Source: Acholeplasmataceae bacterium
GTDB taxonomy: Bacteria; Bacillota_I; Bacilli_A; Acholeplasmatales; Acholeplasmataceae
NCBI GenBank assembly: GCA_024709245.1
Contig: JANJXB010000081.1
Span: 1 to 45,566, forward strand
Reading direction: 5' to 3'
Length of the DNA: 45,566 bases
Shown here: positions 23,525 through 34,756 of the stretch, piece by piece
Layout: every line of letters starts with the position of its first letter
Numbering within the stretch: the stretch's first letter is position 1
The notes under the pieces: generated by a model
The model's database searches: none
Told to the model about the DNA's origin: nothing
What the model saw: only the letters and a program-made list of their open reading frames with translations
Made by a program: the position numbers and the translations under genes

Positions 23525-26500
23525 ATGGGATATCGGAGCGTCAATTACGGCAAAAAAGCAAGTCGCAGAAATTATTCTCGAATGAACTACGACATTGATT
23601 TGCCAGACCTGATTGAGATTCAAACCAAGTCTTTCAAGTGGTTTATCGATCAGGGTATTCGGGAACTTTTAACAGATATTTCGCCGATTGAAGGACACAA
23701 TGGCGACCTCAAACTCTATTTTGAGGAACACTATTTGGCAGAGCCCAAATACGATGAACAAGAATCCAAATTACGCAATACAAACTACGCAAAACAACTC
23801 TCTGCTCGTGTTAAACTTGAGAATGCTGTTACCGGTGAAGTGCGTGAAAACGTGGTACTGATGTGTGAAATCCCCTACATGACATCTTCGGGGACTTTTG
23901 TCATTAACGGTGCTGAACGTGTCGTTGTTTCACAGATCATCCGCTCCGCAGGTGCCTATTTCACAAGCGAATTGGACAAAAAATTGAATCAGGTCAAATA
24001 CATGGCACAAGTCATTCCAACACGTGGTGCTTGGATTGAATATGAACTTGGCTCTAAAAACATCATGTACGCAAAACTTGACCGTTCCAAGAAAGTTCCA
24101 ATGACCACCATGATGCGTGCACTCGGTTTGTCCAAGAAAAAGGATATTATCGAAGTTTTTGGTAAGTCCCAATACTTGGATGCAACCTTTGAAAAAGATG
24201 AAACCAAAAACGCCGATGAGGCGATTGTGGATTTATATTCCAAGCTCAGACAAGGCGAAAAAGTACCTGCCGATGCTGCGAGAGAGTTCATCAGAATGCG
24301 TTTATTCGAACGCAGACGCTATGATTTGGCATCTGTCGGTCGTTACAAATTTAACAAGAAATTAGACGTGACTGCACGTCTTTTAGGCACATACACTTCG
24401 ACAGACATCATAGATCCTGAAACTGGAGAAGTTGTCATACCTGCTAAGACGAAGATCACGAAAGATATCATTCAAAAACTGAAAGAGAACCGTCATCTCC
24501 TGAGAACTGAAATCATCTCTAAAGAAGATTCGTTGCAAAACGAAACTCCAGATGAAATTTTAGCAACCAGACTTCCAGATGGTGGAGAAACATTATACAC
24601 GAAAGAAAATATCACGAACACCAGAACAGGTGAAGTTTTAGTGCCAAAAAACACTGAAATCACAGACGAAGTCATTTCTCTGCTTCGTAGAAGTCGTCAA
24701 TCTCTCGATGAAAAAGTCATCAAGTATTTCTTTGGTGGCCAAGACATTTATCAGAAGGAAAAGGACCGCGAAGGTGTTATTGTTGAATCTATTGAAGTCA
24801 CCATCAAGGATAAGGAAACAGATCGTATCTATCCTGTGAAGGTCATCGGTAACGACCAGAGAGAAACCAAAGAATACATTACCCTTTCTGACGTTGTTGC
24901 GTCAATGAGCTATTATTTAAACCTTTATGAAGGTATCGGACAAGAAGATGACATCGACCATCTCGGTAACCGTCGTCTCCGTTTGATTGGCGAACTTTTG
25001 AAGAATCAATTCAGAATTGGTCTTGCTCGAGCTGAAAAGAACATCAAAGACAAGATGTCAACAACCACATTTGCGGATGCAACCCCATCGAATATTATCA
25101 ACATGACACCGCTTGCTGGAGCCATTAAGACGTTCTTTGGCAGTTCACAGTTATCACAGTTCATGGATCAAATCAATCCGTTGGCTGAACTTACTCAGAA
25201 GCGCAGAGTCTCAGCACTTGGTACAGGTGGTCTTGCTCGAGATAGAGCAGGCGTTGAAGTCCGTGACGTTCACAACTCGCACTATGGCAGAATCTGCCCA
25301 ATCGAAACACCTGAAGGTCCTTCAATCGGACTCATTTCTTCACTTGCAACATATGGTAAGGTTGACCAATATGGATTCATCCAGACACCCTATTTGATGG
25401 TTGAACGCAGAGATGGCAAACCGGTTGTCACAGAAGAATTTAAGTATCTTACTGCAGATGAAGAATACGATGAAGTCATCGCTTCGGCTGCAACATCACT
25501 TTCTCCAGAAGGTGTCATTTTATCTGAAAACGTGATTGGTCGCTATCGTGGTGAAACTTCGATGTTCGAACCCAGCCAAGTCACTTTCATGGACGTTTCA
25601 CCGAAGCAAATCGTTTCGGTTGCAACCTCCACGATTCCATTCCTTGAACATGACGATGCTTCCCGTGCATTAATGGGTGCAAACATGCAACGTCAAGCTG
25701 TACCTCTATTGAAACCTGAATCACCGATTGTAGGTACGGGTATCGAATACCGTGCAGCAAAAGACTCAGGATCTGTCATTGTCTCTCAGGTTTCGGGTTA
25801 TGTGACATATGCGGATGCAACCAAAATCATCGTCACTCAAGCACCGGATCAGAAGATCATGGTCGGAAACAATGTCTTATTTGATCCGAACAAGCCATTC
25901 ACATATGAAATTGCCAAAGTCTTGAAAGATTATGGCATGGGTGAATCAGCAACCTATAACCTCATTCGTTTCTTTAGATCGAACCAAGATACGTGCATTT
26001 TGCAACGCCCAATTGTCACGACAGGTGAATATGTTGAAAAGGGTGATATTCTTGCTGATGGTCCTTCCACAGATAAGGGTGAACTCGCACTTGGTCGAAA
26101 TGTGACCGTTGCATTCATGACCTGGGAAGGTTATAACTATGAAGACGCCATCATCATGAGCGAAGACCTTGTGAAAGAAGACGTTTATACATCCATTCAC
26201 ATTGATGAATATGAAATTGAAACCAGAGAACTGAAAACAGGATCTGGTCGTGAAGAATTTACACGCGAAGTACCCAATGCCGGCTTAGACGCCTTAAAGA
26301 ATTTGGATGAGCGTGGCATCATCATTCCGGGCTCTGAAGTCAAAGAAGGAGACATCTTAGTGGGTAAGATTACACCCAAAGGTGTATTTGAACCCAGTCC
26401 TTCTGAAAAACTCATTCATGCCGTGATTGGTGAAAAATCGAGAGAATACAGAGATTCCTCACTCCGTGTACCCCATGGTGGCGGTGGTGTTGTTCAATCC

Positions 26501-27349
26501 ATCCAGTATTTCTCCAAGAAAAATGGCGATCAGCTCATGTCTGGCGTCAATGAAGAAGTTCGTGTTTATGTTGCCAAGAAGAGAAAGATTTCTGAAGGTG
26601 ACAAAATGGCAGGACGTCATGGTAACAAAGGTGTTATCTCAAAGATTTTACCCAGAGAAGACATGCCTTACATGGCAGATGGTACACCTGTTGACATCAT
26701 GTTAAACCCACTCGGTGTTCCATCACGTATGAACATCGGACAGATTCTAGAAATCCATTTAGGAATTGCAGCTAAAAACTTAAATGTTAAGATTGCAACA
26801 CCTGTCTTTGATGGTGTCGATGATGAAGACTTGAAAGCCATCATGAAGGAAGCGGGTATCGCACCCGATGGTAAGACCGTTCTTTATGACGGCCGTACCG
26901 GAGAACCGTATGAAAACCGTATTTCTGTCGGTGTCATGTACATGATCAAATTGTCCCACATGGTGGATGACAAACTCCATGCACGCTCTGTTGGACCCTA
27001 CACACTTGTTACACAGCAACCCATGGGCGGTAAAGCTCAAAACGGGGGTCAGCGTTTCGGTGAAATGGAAGTTTGGGCACTCTACGCATATGGTGCAGCG
27101 CATACACTCCAAGAAATGCTTACAGTTAAATCCGATGACATGCTCGGTAGAAACAAGGTCTACAGTGCCATTACGCACGATAAACCAGTTCCTCAGGCAT
27201 CCATTCCAGAATCATTTAGAGTTTTGACCCGCGAATTGCAGGCTCTTGGTCTTTATGTTGAGCTGATTGACGCGACAACGGGTGAAAACGAAGCAGAAAA
27301 ATCACTTGTCGACAACAGCCCGAGCAAGTTTAGAGGAGGGTTCCGTTAA
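23525..27349 (+). CDS. rpoB: DNA-directed RNA polymerase subunit beta
   Basis: 1274 residues, about 80 more than Bacillus subtilis RpoB. Family blocks include [16 protein letters not shown] at the N-terminus, the rifampicin region [44 protein letters not shown] and the C-terminal [24 protein letters not shown]. Extra length lies in the lobe, where [20 protein letters not shown] (about 297) resembles [20 protein letters not shown] (about 365). Gln558 occupies the position of E. coli His526, and the following block reads [13 protein letters not shown] instead of ALGPGGLTRERAG. The ATG at 23525 is preferred over a GTG at 23516 because it sits 9 nt after AGGAG. The stop overlaps rpoC by 1 nt. Confidence 0.97.
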   Translation: MGYRSVNYGKKASRRNYSRMNYDIDLPDLIEIQTKSFKWFIDQGIRELLTDISPIEGHNGDLKLYFEEHYLAEPKYDEQESKLRNTNYAKQLSARVKLENAVTGEVRENVVLMCEIPYMTSSGTFVINGAERVVVSQIIRSAGAYFTSELDKKLNQVKYMAQVIPTRGAWIEYELGSKNIMYAKLDRSKKVPMTTMMRALGLSKKKDIIEVFGKSQYLDATFEKDETKNADEAIVDLYSKLRQGEKVPADAAREFIRMRLFERRRYDLASVGRYKFNKKLDVTARLLGTYTSTDIIDPETGEVVIPAKTKITKDIIQKLKENRHLLRTEIISKEDSLQNETPDEILATRLPDGGETLYTKENITNTRTGEVLVPKNTEITDEVISLLRRSRQSLDEKVIKYFFGGQDIYQKEKDREGVIVESIEVTIKDKETDRIYPVKVIGNDQRETKEYITLSDVVASMSYYLNLYEGIGQEDDIDHLGNRRLRLIGELLKNQFRIGLARAEKNIKDKMSTTTFADATPSNIINMTPLAGAIKTFFGSSQLSQFMDQINPLAELTQKRRVSALGTGGLARDRAGVEVRDVHNSHYGRICPIETPEGPSIGLISSLATYGKVDQYGFIQTPYLMVERRDGKPVVTEEFKYLTADEEYDEVIASAATSLSPEGVILSENVIGRYRGETSMFEPSQVTFMDVSPKQIVSVATSTIPFLEHDDASRALMGANMQRQAVPLLKPESPIVGTGIEYRAAKDSGSVIVSQVSGYVTYADATKIIVTQAPDQKIMVGNNVLFDPNKPFTYEIAKVLKDYGMGESATYNLIRFFRSNQDTCILQRPIVTTGEYVEKGDILADGPSTDKGELALGRNVTVAFMTWEGYNYEDAIIMSEDLVKEDVYTSIHIDEYEIETRELKTGSGREEFTREVPNAGLDALKNLDERGIIIPGSEVKEGDILVGKITPKGVFEPSPSEKLIHAVIGEKSREYRDSSLRVPHGGGGVVQSIQYFSKKNGDQLMSGVNEEVRVYVAKKRKISEGDKMAGRHGNKGVISKILPREDMPYMADGTPVDIMLNPLGVPSRMNIGQILEIHLGIAAKNLNVKIATPVFDGVDDEDLKAIMKEAGIAPDGKTVLYDGRTGEPYENRISVGVMYMIKLSHMVDDKLHARSVGPYTLVTQQPMGGKAQNGGQRFGEMEVWALYAYGAAHTLQEMLTVKSDDMLGRNKVYSAITHDKPVPQASIPESFRVLTRELQALGLYVELIDATTGENEAEKSLVDNSPSKFRGGFR

Positions 27350-30300
27350 TGGCTAAGGAAAAATTGACATTGCATGTCGAATCATTAAAACTGTCTGAAG
27401 AAGCACTGAAGGCGCTTAAACTTTCCGGAATCGATCAACTCGAAGACTTCAATACATTCAATTTGAAAGAATTGAACATGCTTTTGGGTGATTCGTTTGA
27501 AGAAATCAAGACAATTTTACGCAGATACGCACTCCCAAGAAACTTAGATAACTTAAATTTAAGCAGTGAAGTCACCGATATTTTGAGAAACGCAAATATG
27601 ACCGATCTCAAGGAATTCCTCGATTTCGATCGTCATGCCTTGTATCATCTTTTTGAAGAAGATGCATTGCTTCGCGCTGAAGTCAACGGTATTTTGGAAC
27701 TCTATGGTTTTGATCCACTGAAGGAACATGCTCATCATGTCCCTGAAGCAGCCATTCCAATGGTAGAACCCAGTGCAGTCTTAGATATCGACTTATCCGA
27801 ACGTATTCATCGCCATGTACAACCCATCCGTAAAGGATATGGTTCTAGAACCTATTCTCACTTAAAGATTCGTCTGGCATCACCCGATGAAATCAGACAG
27901 TGGTCTTACGGTGAAGTGAAAACACATGAAACCATCAATTATCGAACATCAAAACCTGAAGAAGGTGGATTGTTCTGTGAACGTATTTTCGGACCCACAA
28001 GAGATTATCAGTGCGCATGCGGCAAGAAACAATCCGGTAATAAGGGTCAAATCTGCCAGAAGTGCGGTATTGAAATCACCGAATCCAAGGTGAGAAGAGA
28101 ACGCATGGGTCATATTGAACTTGAAGCTCCTGTTGTTCATACTTGGTATTTGAAAAACTCTCCTTCACGGCTCGCCATCTTATTGGGCATTAAAGCCAAG
28201 GCACTTGAAGAAGTCGTTTACCATGCATCCTATATCGTTACCGATCCAGGAACAGCACCCTTGTCCAAGAAACAGATTCTATCTGAGCAGGATTATAGTG
28301 CATTATCTGAAGAGTACGGTTCCAAGTTCATTGCCTTAACAGGTGCTGAAGCTGTAAAAAAACTCCTTCAGGAACTCGATTTGGATAAAGAAGTGAAGTC
28401 ACTCCGAAAGAAGCTCAAGACCTCTTCCAAGCAGAAGAGAGATAGAATCATCAAGAGACTTGAAGTGGTTGAAGCCTTCAACAATTCGGATAATAAACCA
28501 GAATGGATGGTCATGGATGTCATTCCTGTCATCCCACCGGATCTTCGTCCGATGGTTGCCTTAGATGGCGGACGTTTCGCAACGACTGACTTAAATGACT
28601 TATACAGAAGAATCTTAAACCGTAACAACCGTTTAAAGAAACAAAAAGAACAGATGGCACCCCGTCTGATCACAAAGAACGAAAAACGTATGCTTCAAGA
28701 AGCAGTTGATGCGCTCTTTGACAATGCGAAACGTGGTAAGAAAGCAGCTGTTGAACGCAACAGACACTTAAAATCACTATCGGATATGCTCAGAGGTAAG
28801 CAAGGCCGCTTCAGACAGAATCTACTCGGTAAACGTGTAGACTATTCAGGACGTTCGGTCATCATCGTTGGACCCGACCTTGAAATGTACCAATGTGGTA
28901 TCCCTAGAGAAATGGCCATCATTTTGTTCAAGCCATTCGTCTTAAGAGAATTACAAAAACTGACTGGAAACGATGCGAATGCAAAGAAGAATGCAAACGC
29001 GAAGTACGATAAGATGGATGATGATGTTTGGGCAGCTTTGGAAAAGGTTGTCAGAGAACATCCTGTTCTACTCAACCGTGCCCCAACCCTTCACCGCCTT
29101 GGTATTCAAGCATTTGAACCCAAACTGATTGATGGAAAAGCGATTCGTCTCCATCCCCTTGTCACACCAGCGTTCAACGCTGACTTTGACGGCGACCAGA
29201 TGGCTGTTCACGTTCCACTTTCCAATGAAGCTCAAGCAGAAGCAAGACTTTTAATGCTTGCATCCAATAACATTTTGAACCCTAAAGATGGTAAACCCGT
29301 TGTCACACCTTCACAGGACATGGTACTTGGAAACTACTACCTGACCCTTGAAGAAAAACATGCGAGAACATTTGCAGGATATCGTGCTGAAATCAGACAA
29401 GCTGAACATGATGAAAAACATCAGCATGAAGGTAAGTTCTTTAGTTCTTATGATGAAGCCTATCTGGCATATCAACATCATGTCATCGGTCTTCATACTC
29501 GAATTGTCATCGATCCAAAATCAATCAATCAAAAGTTTACCGACGAACAGAAGAAGATGTATTTGGTCACTACCCTAGGTAAACTCATTTTCAACCGGAT
29601 ATTACCCCCAACATTCCCTTATTTGAACGAACCATCCATTGAAAACTTGGAAATCAAGACGCCAGATAAGTACTTTATTGCCAAAGGTGTCAATCCGAAG
29701 GATGCAATGCTTCAAATTCCTACACCTTCACCTTTCAAGAAGAAATTCCTATCTCAGATCATTGCTCAAGTCTTCAAGCAGCTCCAGATTTCAGAAACAT
29801 CTAAGATGCTCGACAGATTAAAAGACTTAGGATTCAAGTATTCTACGGTTGCAGGTATTACCGTATCCTTTGCTGATATCAATGTTTACTCGAAGAAACA
29901 AGAACGTCTCGAACAAACCAGAACCAACATTGACGAAATTCAAGGATATTTTGAAGCAGGAATGCTCACTGGCAAGGAACGAAGAGAACTTGTCATCAAA
30001 CAGTGGCAAGAAGCCAGAGACGATATCCAAAAAGGACTCATGGAAGAGTTTGATAAGGATAACAACATCTACATGATGTCAGACTCCGGTGCACGTGGTA
30101 ACGCGTCGAACTTTGCTCAGCTCGCTGGTATGCGTGGACTCATGAATAACCCTAAAGGTGAAATCATCGAAGTTCCTGTTCAAGCATCCTTCAGAGAAGG
30201 CTTAACCGTATCGGAATTCTTCATCTCGACCCATGGTGCTAGAAAAGGTTCAACCGATACCGCACTTAAGACTGCGGAATCAGGTTACTTAACACGACGT

Positions 30301-31497
30301 CTCGTTGACGTTTCACAAGATGTCATCGTTGTCGATGAAGATTGCGGAACTGAACGCGGTGTCATCATGGAAGCAGTCAAAGATGATACGAAAGAAATTG
30401 TGCCACTCTATGACCGTATTGTGGGTCGGTTTGCATCGAAGGATATTATCAATCCAAAGAACAAGCAAACACTGGTGAAGCGTAATGAATTAATCACTGA
30501 AGAAATTGCAGCCAATCTATTGAATGCAGATCTTAAGGGTATCGAAATCAGAAGTAATTTAACCTGTAACTCCGAAAACGGCGTTTGTGCGAAGTGCTAT
30601 GGTAGAAACTTAGCCACCAACACGAGAGTCGAAGTCGGTGAAGCTGTTGGTGTCGTTGCAGCTCAGTCGATTGGGGAACCAGGAACTCAGCTCACAATGA
30701 GAACATTCCATACCGGTGGGGTCGCATCCGCATCAGACATCACACAAGGTCTCCCACGTATTCAGGAATTGTTTGAAGCCAGAAACCCGAAAGGGAAAGC
30801 AGTCATCAGTGAAGTCGATGGTAAAGTCAAATCGATTGATCGCCAACGAGGCGGTGTATCGATTGTGACCATCACAGACAATCACGATAAAGAATTTAAA
30901 TACACCATCGATCCGAATGTGGAAGCACTGGTGAGAAAAGGTGCAGTCGTCAAGGCTGGCCAGAAACTCACGCCAGGTTCGATCAATCCTAAGGAACTCT
31001 TGAGAGTTGTTTCTGCTGAAGCTGCAGAAATGTACATCTTAGAAGAAGTCCAGAAGGTTTATCGTGCACAAGGTGTAGAAATTTCGGATAAGCATATCGA
31101 ACTCATCATCCGTCAGATGTTAAGAAGAATTGCTGTGGTCACCGAAGGTGATACAGATCTTCTTCCTGGCACTGAAGTCTCTGTATCCGAGTTCAAGAGA
31201 GCTAACCGTAAGGCATTCGCTTCATTCAAGCGTCCCGCTGTCGGTCGTCCAATCTTGCTGGGTATCACGAGAGCATCACTCAGAAGTGATTCATTCCTAT
31301 CTGCAGCATCCTTCCAGGAAACGACAAGAATCTTAACCGATGCAGCCATCAAAGGCAAGACCGACGAACTTCATGGTTTGAAGGAAAATGTCATCATTGG
31401 TGGACTGATTCCTGCAGGTACAGGTATTTTGAGAGAGTCTATGTTTGAATACGACAGATCCAATACCTTCACTGAAGAAGAGGAACTCGATTACTAA
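27349..31497 (+). CDS. rpoC: DNA-directed RNA polymerase subunit beta' with alpha-CTD-like N-terminal extension
   Basis: 1382 residues. The usual start (about [19 protein letters not shown]) begins only at about residue 172. Before it lie two modules, 10-63 and 66-124, that align with each other and resemble the alpha-subunit C-terminal domain ([31 protein letters not shown]), then a linker. The rest is complete: zinc ligands Cys222, 224, 236 and 239, the catalytic NADFDGD at 610-616 with Asp612, 614 and 616, the trigger-loop region, and a second Cys cluster [19 protein letters not shown] lies 9 nt before the ATG, which overlaps the rpoB stop (TAATG). There is no Met or SD near the canonical start, so the extension is translated. 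Confidence 0.96.
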   Translation: MAKEKLTLHVESLKLSEEALKALKLSGIDQLEDFNTFNLKELNMLLGDSFEEIKTILRRYALPRNLDNLNLSSEVTDILRNANMTDLKEFLDFDRHALYHLFEEDALLRAEVNGILELYGFDPLKEHAHHVPEAAIPMVEPSAVLDIDLSERIHRHVQPIRKGYGSRTYSHLKIRLASPDEIRQWSYGEVKTHETINYRTSKPEEGGLFCERIFGPTRDYQCACGKKQSGNKGQICQKCGIEITESKVRRERMGHIELEAPVVHTWYLKNSPSRLAILLGIKAKALEEVVYHASYIVTDPGTAPLSKKQILSEQDYSALSEEYGSKFIALTGAEAVKKLLQELDLDKEVKSLRKKLKTSSKQKRDRIIKRLEVVEAFNNSDNKPEWMVMDVIPVIPPDLRPMVALDGGRFATTDLNDLYRRILNRNNRLKKQKEQMAPRLITKNEKRMLQEAVDALFDNAKRGKKAAVERNRHLKSLSDMLRGKQGRFRQNLLGKRVDYSGRSVIIVGPDLEMYQCGIPREMAIILFKPFVLRELQKLTGNDANAKKNANAKYDKMDDDVWAALEKVVREHPVLLNRAPTLHRLGIQAFEPKLIDGKAIRLHPLVTPAFNADFDGDQMAVHVPLSNEAQAEARLLMLASNNILNPKDGKPVVTPSQDMVLGNYYLTLEEKHARTFAGYRAEIRQAEHDEKHQHEGKFFSSYDEAYLAYQHHVIGLHTRIVIDPKSINQKFTDEQKKMYLVTTLGKLIFNRILPPTFPYLNEPSIENLEIKTPDKYFIAKGVNPKDAMLQIPTPSPFKKKFLSQIIAQVFKQLQISETSKMLDRLKDLGFKYSTVAGITVSFADINVYSKKQERLEQTRTNIDEIQGYFEAGMLTGKERRELVIKQWQEARDDIQKGLMEEFDKDNNIYMMSDSGARGNASNFAQLAGMRGLMNNPKGEIIEVPVQASFREGLTVSEFFISTHGARKGSTDTALKTAESGYLTRRLVDVSQDVIVVDEDCGTERGVIMEAVKDDTKEIVPLYDRIVGRFASKDIINPKNKQTLVKRNELITEEIAANLLNADLKGIEIRSNLTCNSENGVCAKCYGRNLATNTRVEVGEAVGVVAAQSIGEPGTQLTMRTFHTGGVASASDITQGLPRIQELFEARNPKGKAVISEVDGKVKSIDRQRGGVSIVTITDNHDKEFKYTIDPNVEALVRKGAVVKAGQKLTPGSINPKELLRVVSAEAAEMYILEEVQKVYRAQGVEISDKHIELIIRQMLRRIAVVTEGDTDLLPGTEVSVSEFKRANRKAFASFKRPAVGRPILLGITRASLRSDSFLSAASFQETTRILTDAAIKGKTDELHGLKENVIIGGLIPAGTGILRESMFEYDRSNTFTEEEELDY

Positions 31498-31504
31498 TGA
31501 ATAT

Positions 31505-31540
31505 CGCCATCATCCCATTTGGGTTGATGGCGTTTTCTTT
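31505..31540 (+). terminator. Intrinsic terminator after rpoC
   Basis: CGCCATCA (31505-31512) pairs with TGATGGCG (31525-31532), with an inner CCC-ATTT-GGG stem, then TTTTCTTTT. Confidence 0.9.
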
Positions 31541-31553
31541 TACATTGAGAGAC

Positions 31554-31582
31554 TTAATACAAACTATGCTATGTGTTATAAT
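31554..31582 (+). promoter_or_regulatory. Promoter of the psuK-psuG unit
   Basis: TATAAT (31577-31582) with TGt directly upstream and a weak -35 TTAATA at 17 bp. Confidence 0.6.
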
Positions 31583-31605
31583 ATAGGAGTATCTTGGGGG
31601 TTCTT

Positions 31606-31902
31606 ATGAAATCAAAAAGCTTGGGAAAATGGATGGTTATTGCGACGTATCTATTGATGATATGTTCTATTTTGCTTTATGATGCGTCCACCAGGATTGA
31701 TTTTCTTTATTTGAATCGTTTCATCGTATTGATGAATATTGGGATATATATCATGGCTCCTTTTTGTGTGATTATTCATGGTGTGAATTTAGTCAAAAGC
31801 ATTTCACTAAAGCACAGCATCTATCTTGTTTTGAGCGTATTTCCTTTGTCTTGGTTTCTTTTAGGTGAATATTATTCCATATGGATTATATCCTTGTTTT
31901 GA
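31606..31902 (+). CDS. Small hypothetical membrane protein
   Basis: 98 residues with three predicted TM segments: about 8-25 (WMVIATYLLMICSILLY), 38-60 (FIVLMNIGIYIMAPFCVIIHG) and 73-95. No family is recognised. I place the start at the ATG at 31606 after GGGGG; a TTG at 31594 is in frame but lies on the SD. It is 19 nt before psuK and after the only visible promoter, so it is probably cotranscribed with psuK-psuG. It is too small to be a nucleoside transporter by itself. Confidence 0.55.
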   Translation: MKSKSLGKWMVIATYLLMICSILLYDASTRIDFLYLNRFIVLMNIGIYIMAPFCVIIHGVNLVKSISLKHSIYLVLSVFPLSWFLLGEYYSIWIISLF

Positions 31903-31921
31903 AAATGAAAAGGGTGAGTCG

Positions 31922-32824
31922 ATGAATAAAGTCGTTGTCATTGGTGGTGCAGTTGTTGATGTGTTTTTATATCCGGAAAAGAAGATGATTTTACATGATT
32001 CGAATCCGGGTTTTTTGAAACAATCTTTAGGCGGAGTTGGAAGAAACATTGCAGAAAATCTTGCTCGACTGAATGTCAATACAACCCTGATTACCGTTTT
32101 GGGAGCTGACCAGGGTGGTCAAATGATTGAACAATCCTCTAGGGATATCGGACTTCACCTTGAGGTTATTCGTGCTCCACAAACTCCGATGTATTATTCA
32201 GTCATGGATGAAAACAATGAAGACTTGGTCAGTGTCGCAGTGATGAAAGAAATCGAACTTTTGACACAAAGTGAAATTGAAAAAAGACTACCTCTCGTTC
32301 AATCGGCAGATCTCGTTGTCATCGATACCAATCTCTCTGAAGAGACCTTTGCATTTGCGTGCAAAAGGATAGAAAAACCCATCTTTGTAGATGCCATTTC
32401 TACACAAAAAGTCGTGAAAATTCGAAAATATTTGCATCACATCCATACCCTTAAACTCAATGTCATGGAAGCTGAAGTCCTCACGGGTATGACATTTGAA
32501 ACGATGGATGACTTAAATGACATGGGTGATTTCTTGATTCAGGCAGGGGTCAAGCAAGTACTCATCACCATGGGAAGATTGGGTGCTTATTATGCGGACA
32601 AAGATCATACCATGTTTAGAAATGCAATGCCTGTTGAAGTCAAGAATTCAAATGGTGCAGGAGATGCATTCATCGCAGGAGCCATCTATGCCCATCTACA
32701 TGATTTACATCCGATCTCTGTAGCCATGGCGAATGCCATGATCAATTTAGAATCTCTTCAAGCGGTCGCAAGTGAACTCACTGAAGATCTTTTGATGAAA
32801 ACCATGAAGGAGATAGACTCATGA
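31922..32824 (+). CDS. psuK: PfkB-family kinase, probable pseudouridine kinase
   Basis: 300 residues. The N-terminal PfkB block is VVVIGGAVVDVFLYPEKK, followed by GGVGRNIAENLARLNVNTTLITVLG. The C-terminal signature NSNGAGDAFIAGAIYA holds the catalytic Asp. PfkB kinases phosphorylate sugars or nucleosides. The overlap with psuG (ATGA) makes pseudouridine kinase, which forms pseudouridine 5'-phosphate, the best call. The frame is open to 31865, but GGTGAG before the ATG at 31922 and the start of the Rossmann strand favour this start. Confidence 0.85.
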   Translation: MNKVVVIGGAVVDVFLYPEKKMILHDSNPGFLKQSLGGVGRNIAENLARLNVNTTLITVLGADQGGQMIEQSSRDIGLHLEVIRAPQTPMYYSVMDENNEDLVSVAVMKEIELLTQSEIEKRLPLVQSADLVVIDTNLSEETFAFACKRIEKPIFVDAISTQKVVKIRKYLHHIHTLKLNVMEAEVLTGMTFETMDDLNDMGDFLIQAGVKQVLITMGRLGAYYADKDHTMFRNAMPVEVKNSNGAGDAFIAGAIYAHLHDLHPISVAMANAMINLESLQAVASELTEDLLMKTMKEIDS

Positions 32825-33741
32825 ATACGAAAATTGAAATCCAAAAAGAAGTTGAACTCGCACTAAAAAATGGTAAACCAGTGGTTGCTTTAGAATCGAC
32901 CATCATCAGTCATGGAATGCCCTATCCCGATAATGTCAAGATGGCAAAAAACGTTGAAGATATCATTCGTCAAAAAGGAGCGATTCCGGCGACAATCGCT
33001 ATTTTGAATGGCGTCATCAAGGTAGGATTAAGTGCGGATGAGATTGAAATGCTCGCTTCAGCAAAAAATGTGTTTAAAGTTGGAAAAAGAGACATCGCTT
33101 ATGTGGTTTCTCAAGGTAAAACAGGTGCAACCACAGTATCAGGAACATCATTAATTGCAGAAATGGCTGGAATCAAAGTGTTTGCAACCGGTGGAATCGG
33201 AGGCGTTCACAGGGGTGCACAGGAAACTTTTGATATTTCTAGAGATCTAGAAGAACTGGCAACTACCAATATCACTGTGGTTTGTGCAGGTGCTAAATCG
33301 ATCTTAGATTTAGGTCTTACGCTCGAATACTTAGAAACCAAAGGTGTTGAAGTCATCGGATATCAAACCCATCAACTGCCAGCCTTTTATACGAGAACAT
33401 CAGGATTTAATGTCAATTACCGTATGGATACACCAGAGGAAATTGCCAAACTGATGCATGCAAAATGGTCTTTAGGTTTAGAGGGAGGTATAGTGGTTGC
33501 CAATCCAATCCCTGAAGCTTATGACATGGATTCAACAATCATCAATCAAGCCATCGAATCCGCACTCAAAGAAGCGAAAGAATTGGGAATCAAAGGGCAA
33601 GAAGTCACCCCATTTTTACTTTCTAAAGTGAAGCATTTGACAGAAGGATCCAGTTTGGATTCGAACATTCAGCTGGTTTATAACAACGCAAGACTTGCTT
33701 CGGAAATCGCAGTTTCCTACGCATCCATTCAAACACACTGA
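32821..33741 (+). CDS. psuG: Pseudouridine-5'-phosphate glycosidase
   Basis: 306 residues, normal for the PsuG/IndA family. It splits pseudouridine 5'-phosphate into uracil and ribose 5-phosphate using Mn2+. Family blocks are VVALESTIISHGMPYPDN, GKRDIAYVVSQGKTGATTVSGT, VFATGGIGGVHRGAQETFDIS, VVCAGAKSILDLG and VANPIPEAYDMD, with a C-terminal KVKHLTEGSSLDSNIQLVYNNA. The start overlaps the psuK stop by 4 nt. With psuK it lets the cell salvage uracil and ribose phosphate from RNA breakdown. A terminator follows 1 nt after the stop. Confidence 0.95.
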   Translation: MNTKIEIQKEVELALKNGKPVVALESTIISHGMPYPDNVKMAKNVEDIIRQKGAIPATIAILNGVIKVGLSADEIEMLASAKNVFKVGKRDIAYVVSQGKTGATTVSGTSLIAEMAGIKVFATGGIGGVHRGAQETFDISRDLEELATTNITVVCAGAKSILDLGLTLEYLETKGVEVIGYQTHQLPAFYTRTSGFNVNYRMDTPEEIAKLMHAKWSLGLEGGIVVANPIPEAYDMDSTIINQAIESALKEAKELGIKGQEVTPFLLSKVKHLTEGSSLDSNIQLVYNNARLASEIAVSYASIQTH

Positions 33742-33742
33742 C

Positions 33743-33763
33743 AATGCTCGAAAGAGCATTTTT
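33743..33763 (+). terminator. Intrinsic terminator after psuG
   Basis: AATGCTC, loop GAAA, GAGCATT, then TTTTT including the last stem bases. Confidence 0.85.
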
Positions 33764-33806
33764 CATTCAAATGACGATTTAAGTCAAGAATATCAAGGTT
33801 TCATCG

Positions 33807-33815
33807 TGCTATCAT
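33807..33815 (+). promoter_or_regulatory. Extended -10 promoter of the AraC-type gene
   Basis: TGcTATCAT, with only a poor -35 (TCAAGA) upstream. The start codon is 20 nt downstream. Confidence 0.45.
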
Positions 33816-33835
33816 AAAGCCAGTAGAGGTATTTG

Positions 33836-34729
33836 ATGAATCATCGAAATCAGGCAGAAGCCATTCAAAGAGTCCAATCGTATATCAAAAGTCATTTAAA
33901 AACAGTTTTGACGCTCAAATCACTTTCTGCCGTTGCAGGATATTCACCTGCACACACAGAGCGTATGTTTAAAGAGGCGACAGGAATGAATCTCTTTGAA
34001 TACATCCGATTGATGAGATTGACAGAGGCAGCAAAATCATTGAAGTCAGATCCAAGTGAAAAGATTATTGACATCAGTCTCGATTATGTTTTTGATTCCC
34101 ACGAAGGGTTTACACGTGCATTTTCTAAGGAATTCGGCATTTCTCCCAAACGTTATCAAAAACATCCCATCCCTGTCCGATATTTCATCACTTACGATGT
34201 CTTAAGCAGATATCTCTTCAATCACCGAAAAGAGGGTAAAAGCATGGAAAGTAAAACCGTATTTGTTCAAGTCGTTGAACGACCCAAACGAAAAGCAATC
34301 ATCAAAAGAGGTGTGAAAGCAACCGAATACTTTGAGTATTGTGAAGAAGTAGGTTGTGATGTCTGGGGGATTTTAGAGAGTATACCGAATGCCCTATACG
34401 AACCTGCAGGATTTTGGTTACCCAAAGAGATGATTCCAAAAGGAACTTCTGAATACGTCCAGGGTGTTGAAATTCCATTTGATGACCAAACACTCCCCCC
34501 TGAAGGCTTTGATCTCATCACATGGGATCAAACCTTGATGATGATCTTTCAAGGAGAGCCTTATCCAGATGAGCATTTTATGGATGAAATACCCCTCGTT
34601 CAAAAACACATCGAAAATTTTAATCCACAACTCTATGGATATGAATGGGATTTGAATCAACCTCGCTTTCAATTGTCACCCCTCGGTTATCGAGGATACA
34701 TTGAAGCTAGACCCGTTAAAAAAAGATAA
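33836..34729 (+). CDS. AraC-family regulator with GyrI-like effector domain
   Basis: 297 residues. The N-terminal AraC DNA-binding domain (about 8-108) has two helix-turn-helices: LTLKSLSAVAGYSPAHTERMFK and ISLDYVFDSHEGFTRAFSKEFGISPKRY. From about 135 to the end lies a GyrI-like/AraC E-bind domain (VFVQVVERPKRKAIIKRG, WGILESIPNALYEPAGFWLP, FQGEPYPDEHFMDEI), which in relatives senses small molecules or drugs. The DNA-binding domain first, effector domain second order is as in Rob and SoxS-like fusions. GAGGT lies 6 nt before the ATG. A target operon is not evident; the neighbours are on other transcripts. Confidence 0.85.
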   Translation: MNHRNQAEAIQRVQSYIKSHLKTVLTLKSLSAVAGYSPAHTERMFKEATGMNLFEYIRLMRLTEAAKSLKSDPSEKIIDISLDYVFDSHEGFTRAFSKEFGISPKRYQKHPIPVRYFITYDVLSRYLFNHRKEGKSMESKTVFVQVVERPKRKAIIKRGVKATEYFEYCEEVGCDVWGILESIPNALYEPAGFWLPKEMIPKGTSEYVQGVEIPFDDQTLPPEGFDLITWDQTLMMIFQGEPYPDEHFMDEIPLVQKHIENFNPQLYGYEWDLNQPRFQLSPLGYRGYIEARPVKKR

Positions 34730-34756
34730 CATTCGGAAAGTTCCGAATGTTTTTTA
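34728..34756. terminator. Bidirectional terminator between convergent genes
   Basis: AACATTCGGA, loop AAGT, TCCGAATGTT, with T-run to the right and an A-rich flank to the left. It serves the AraC-type gene (+) and the TraX-like gene (-). Confidence 0.88.
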
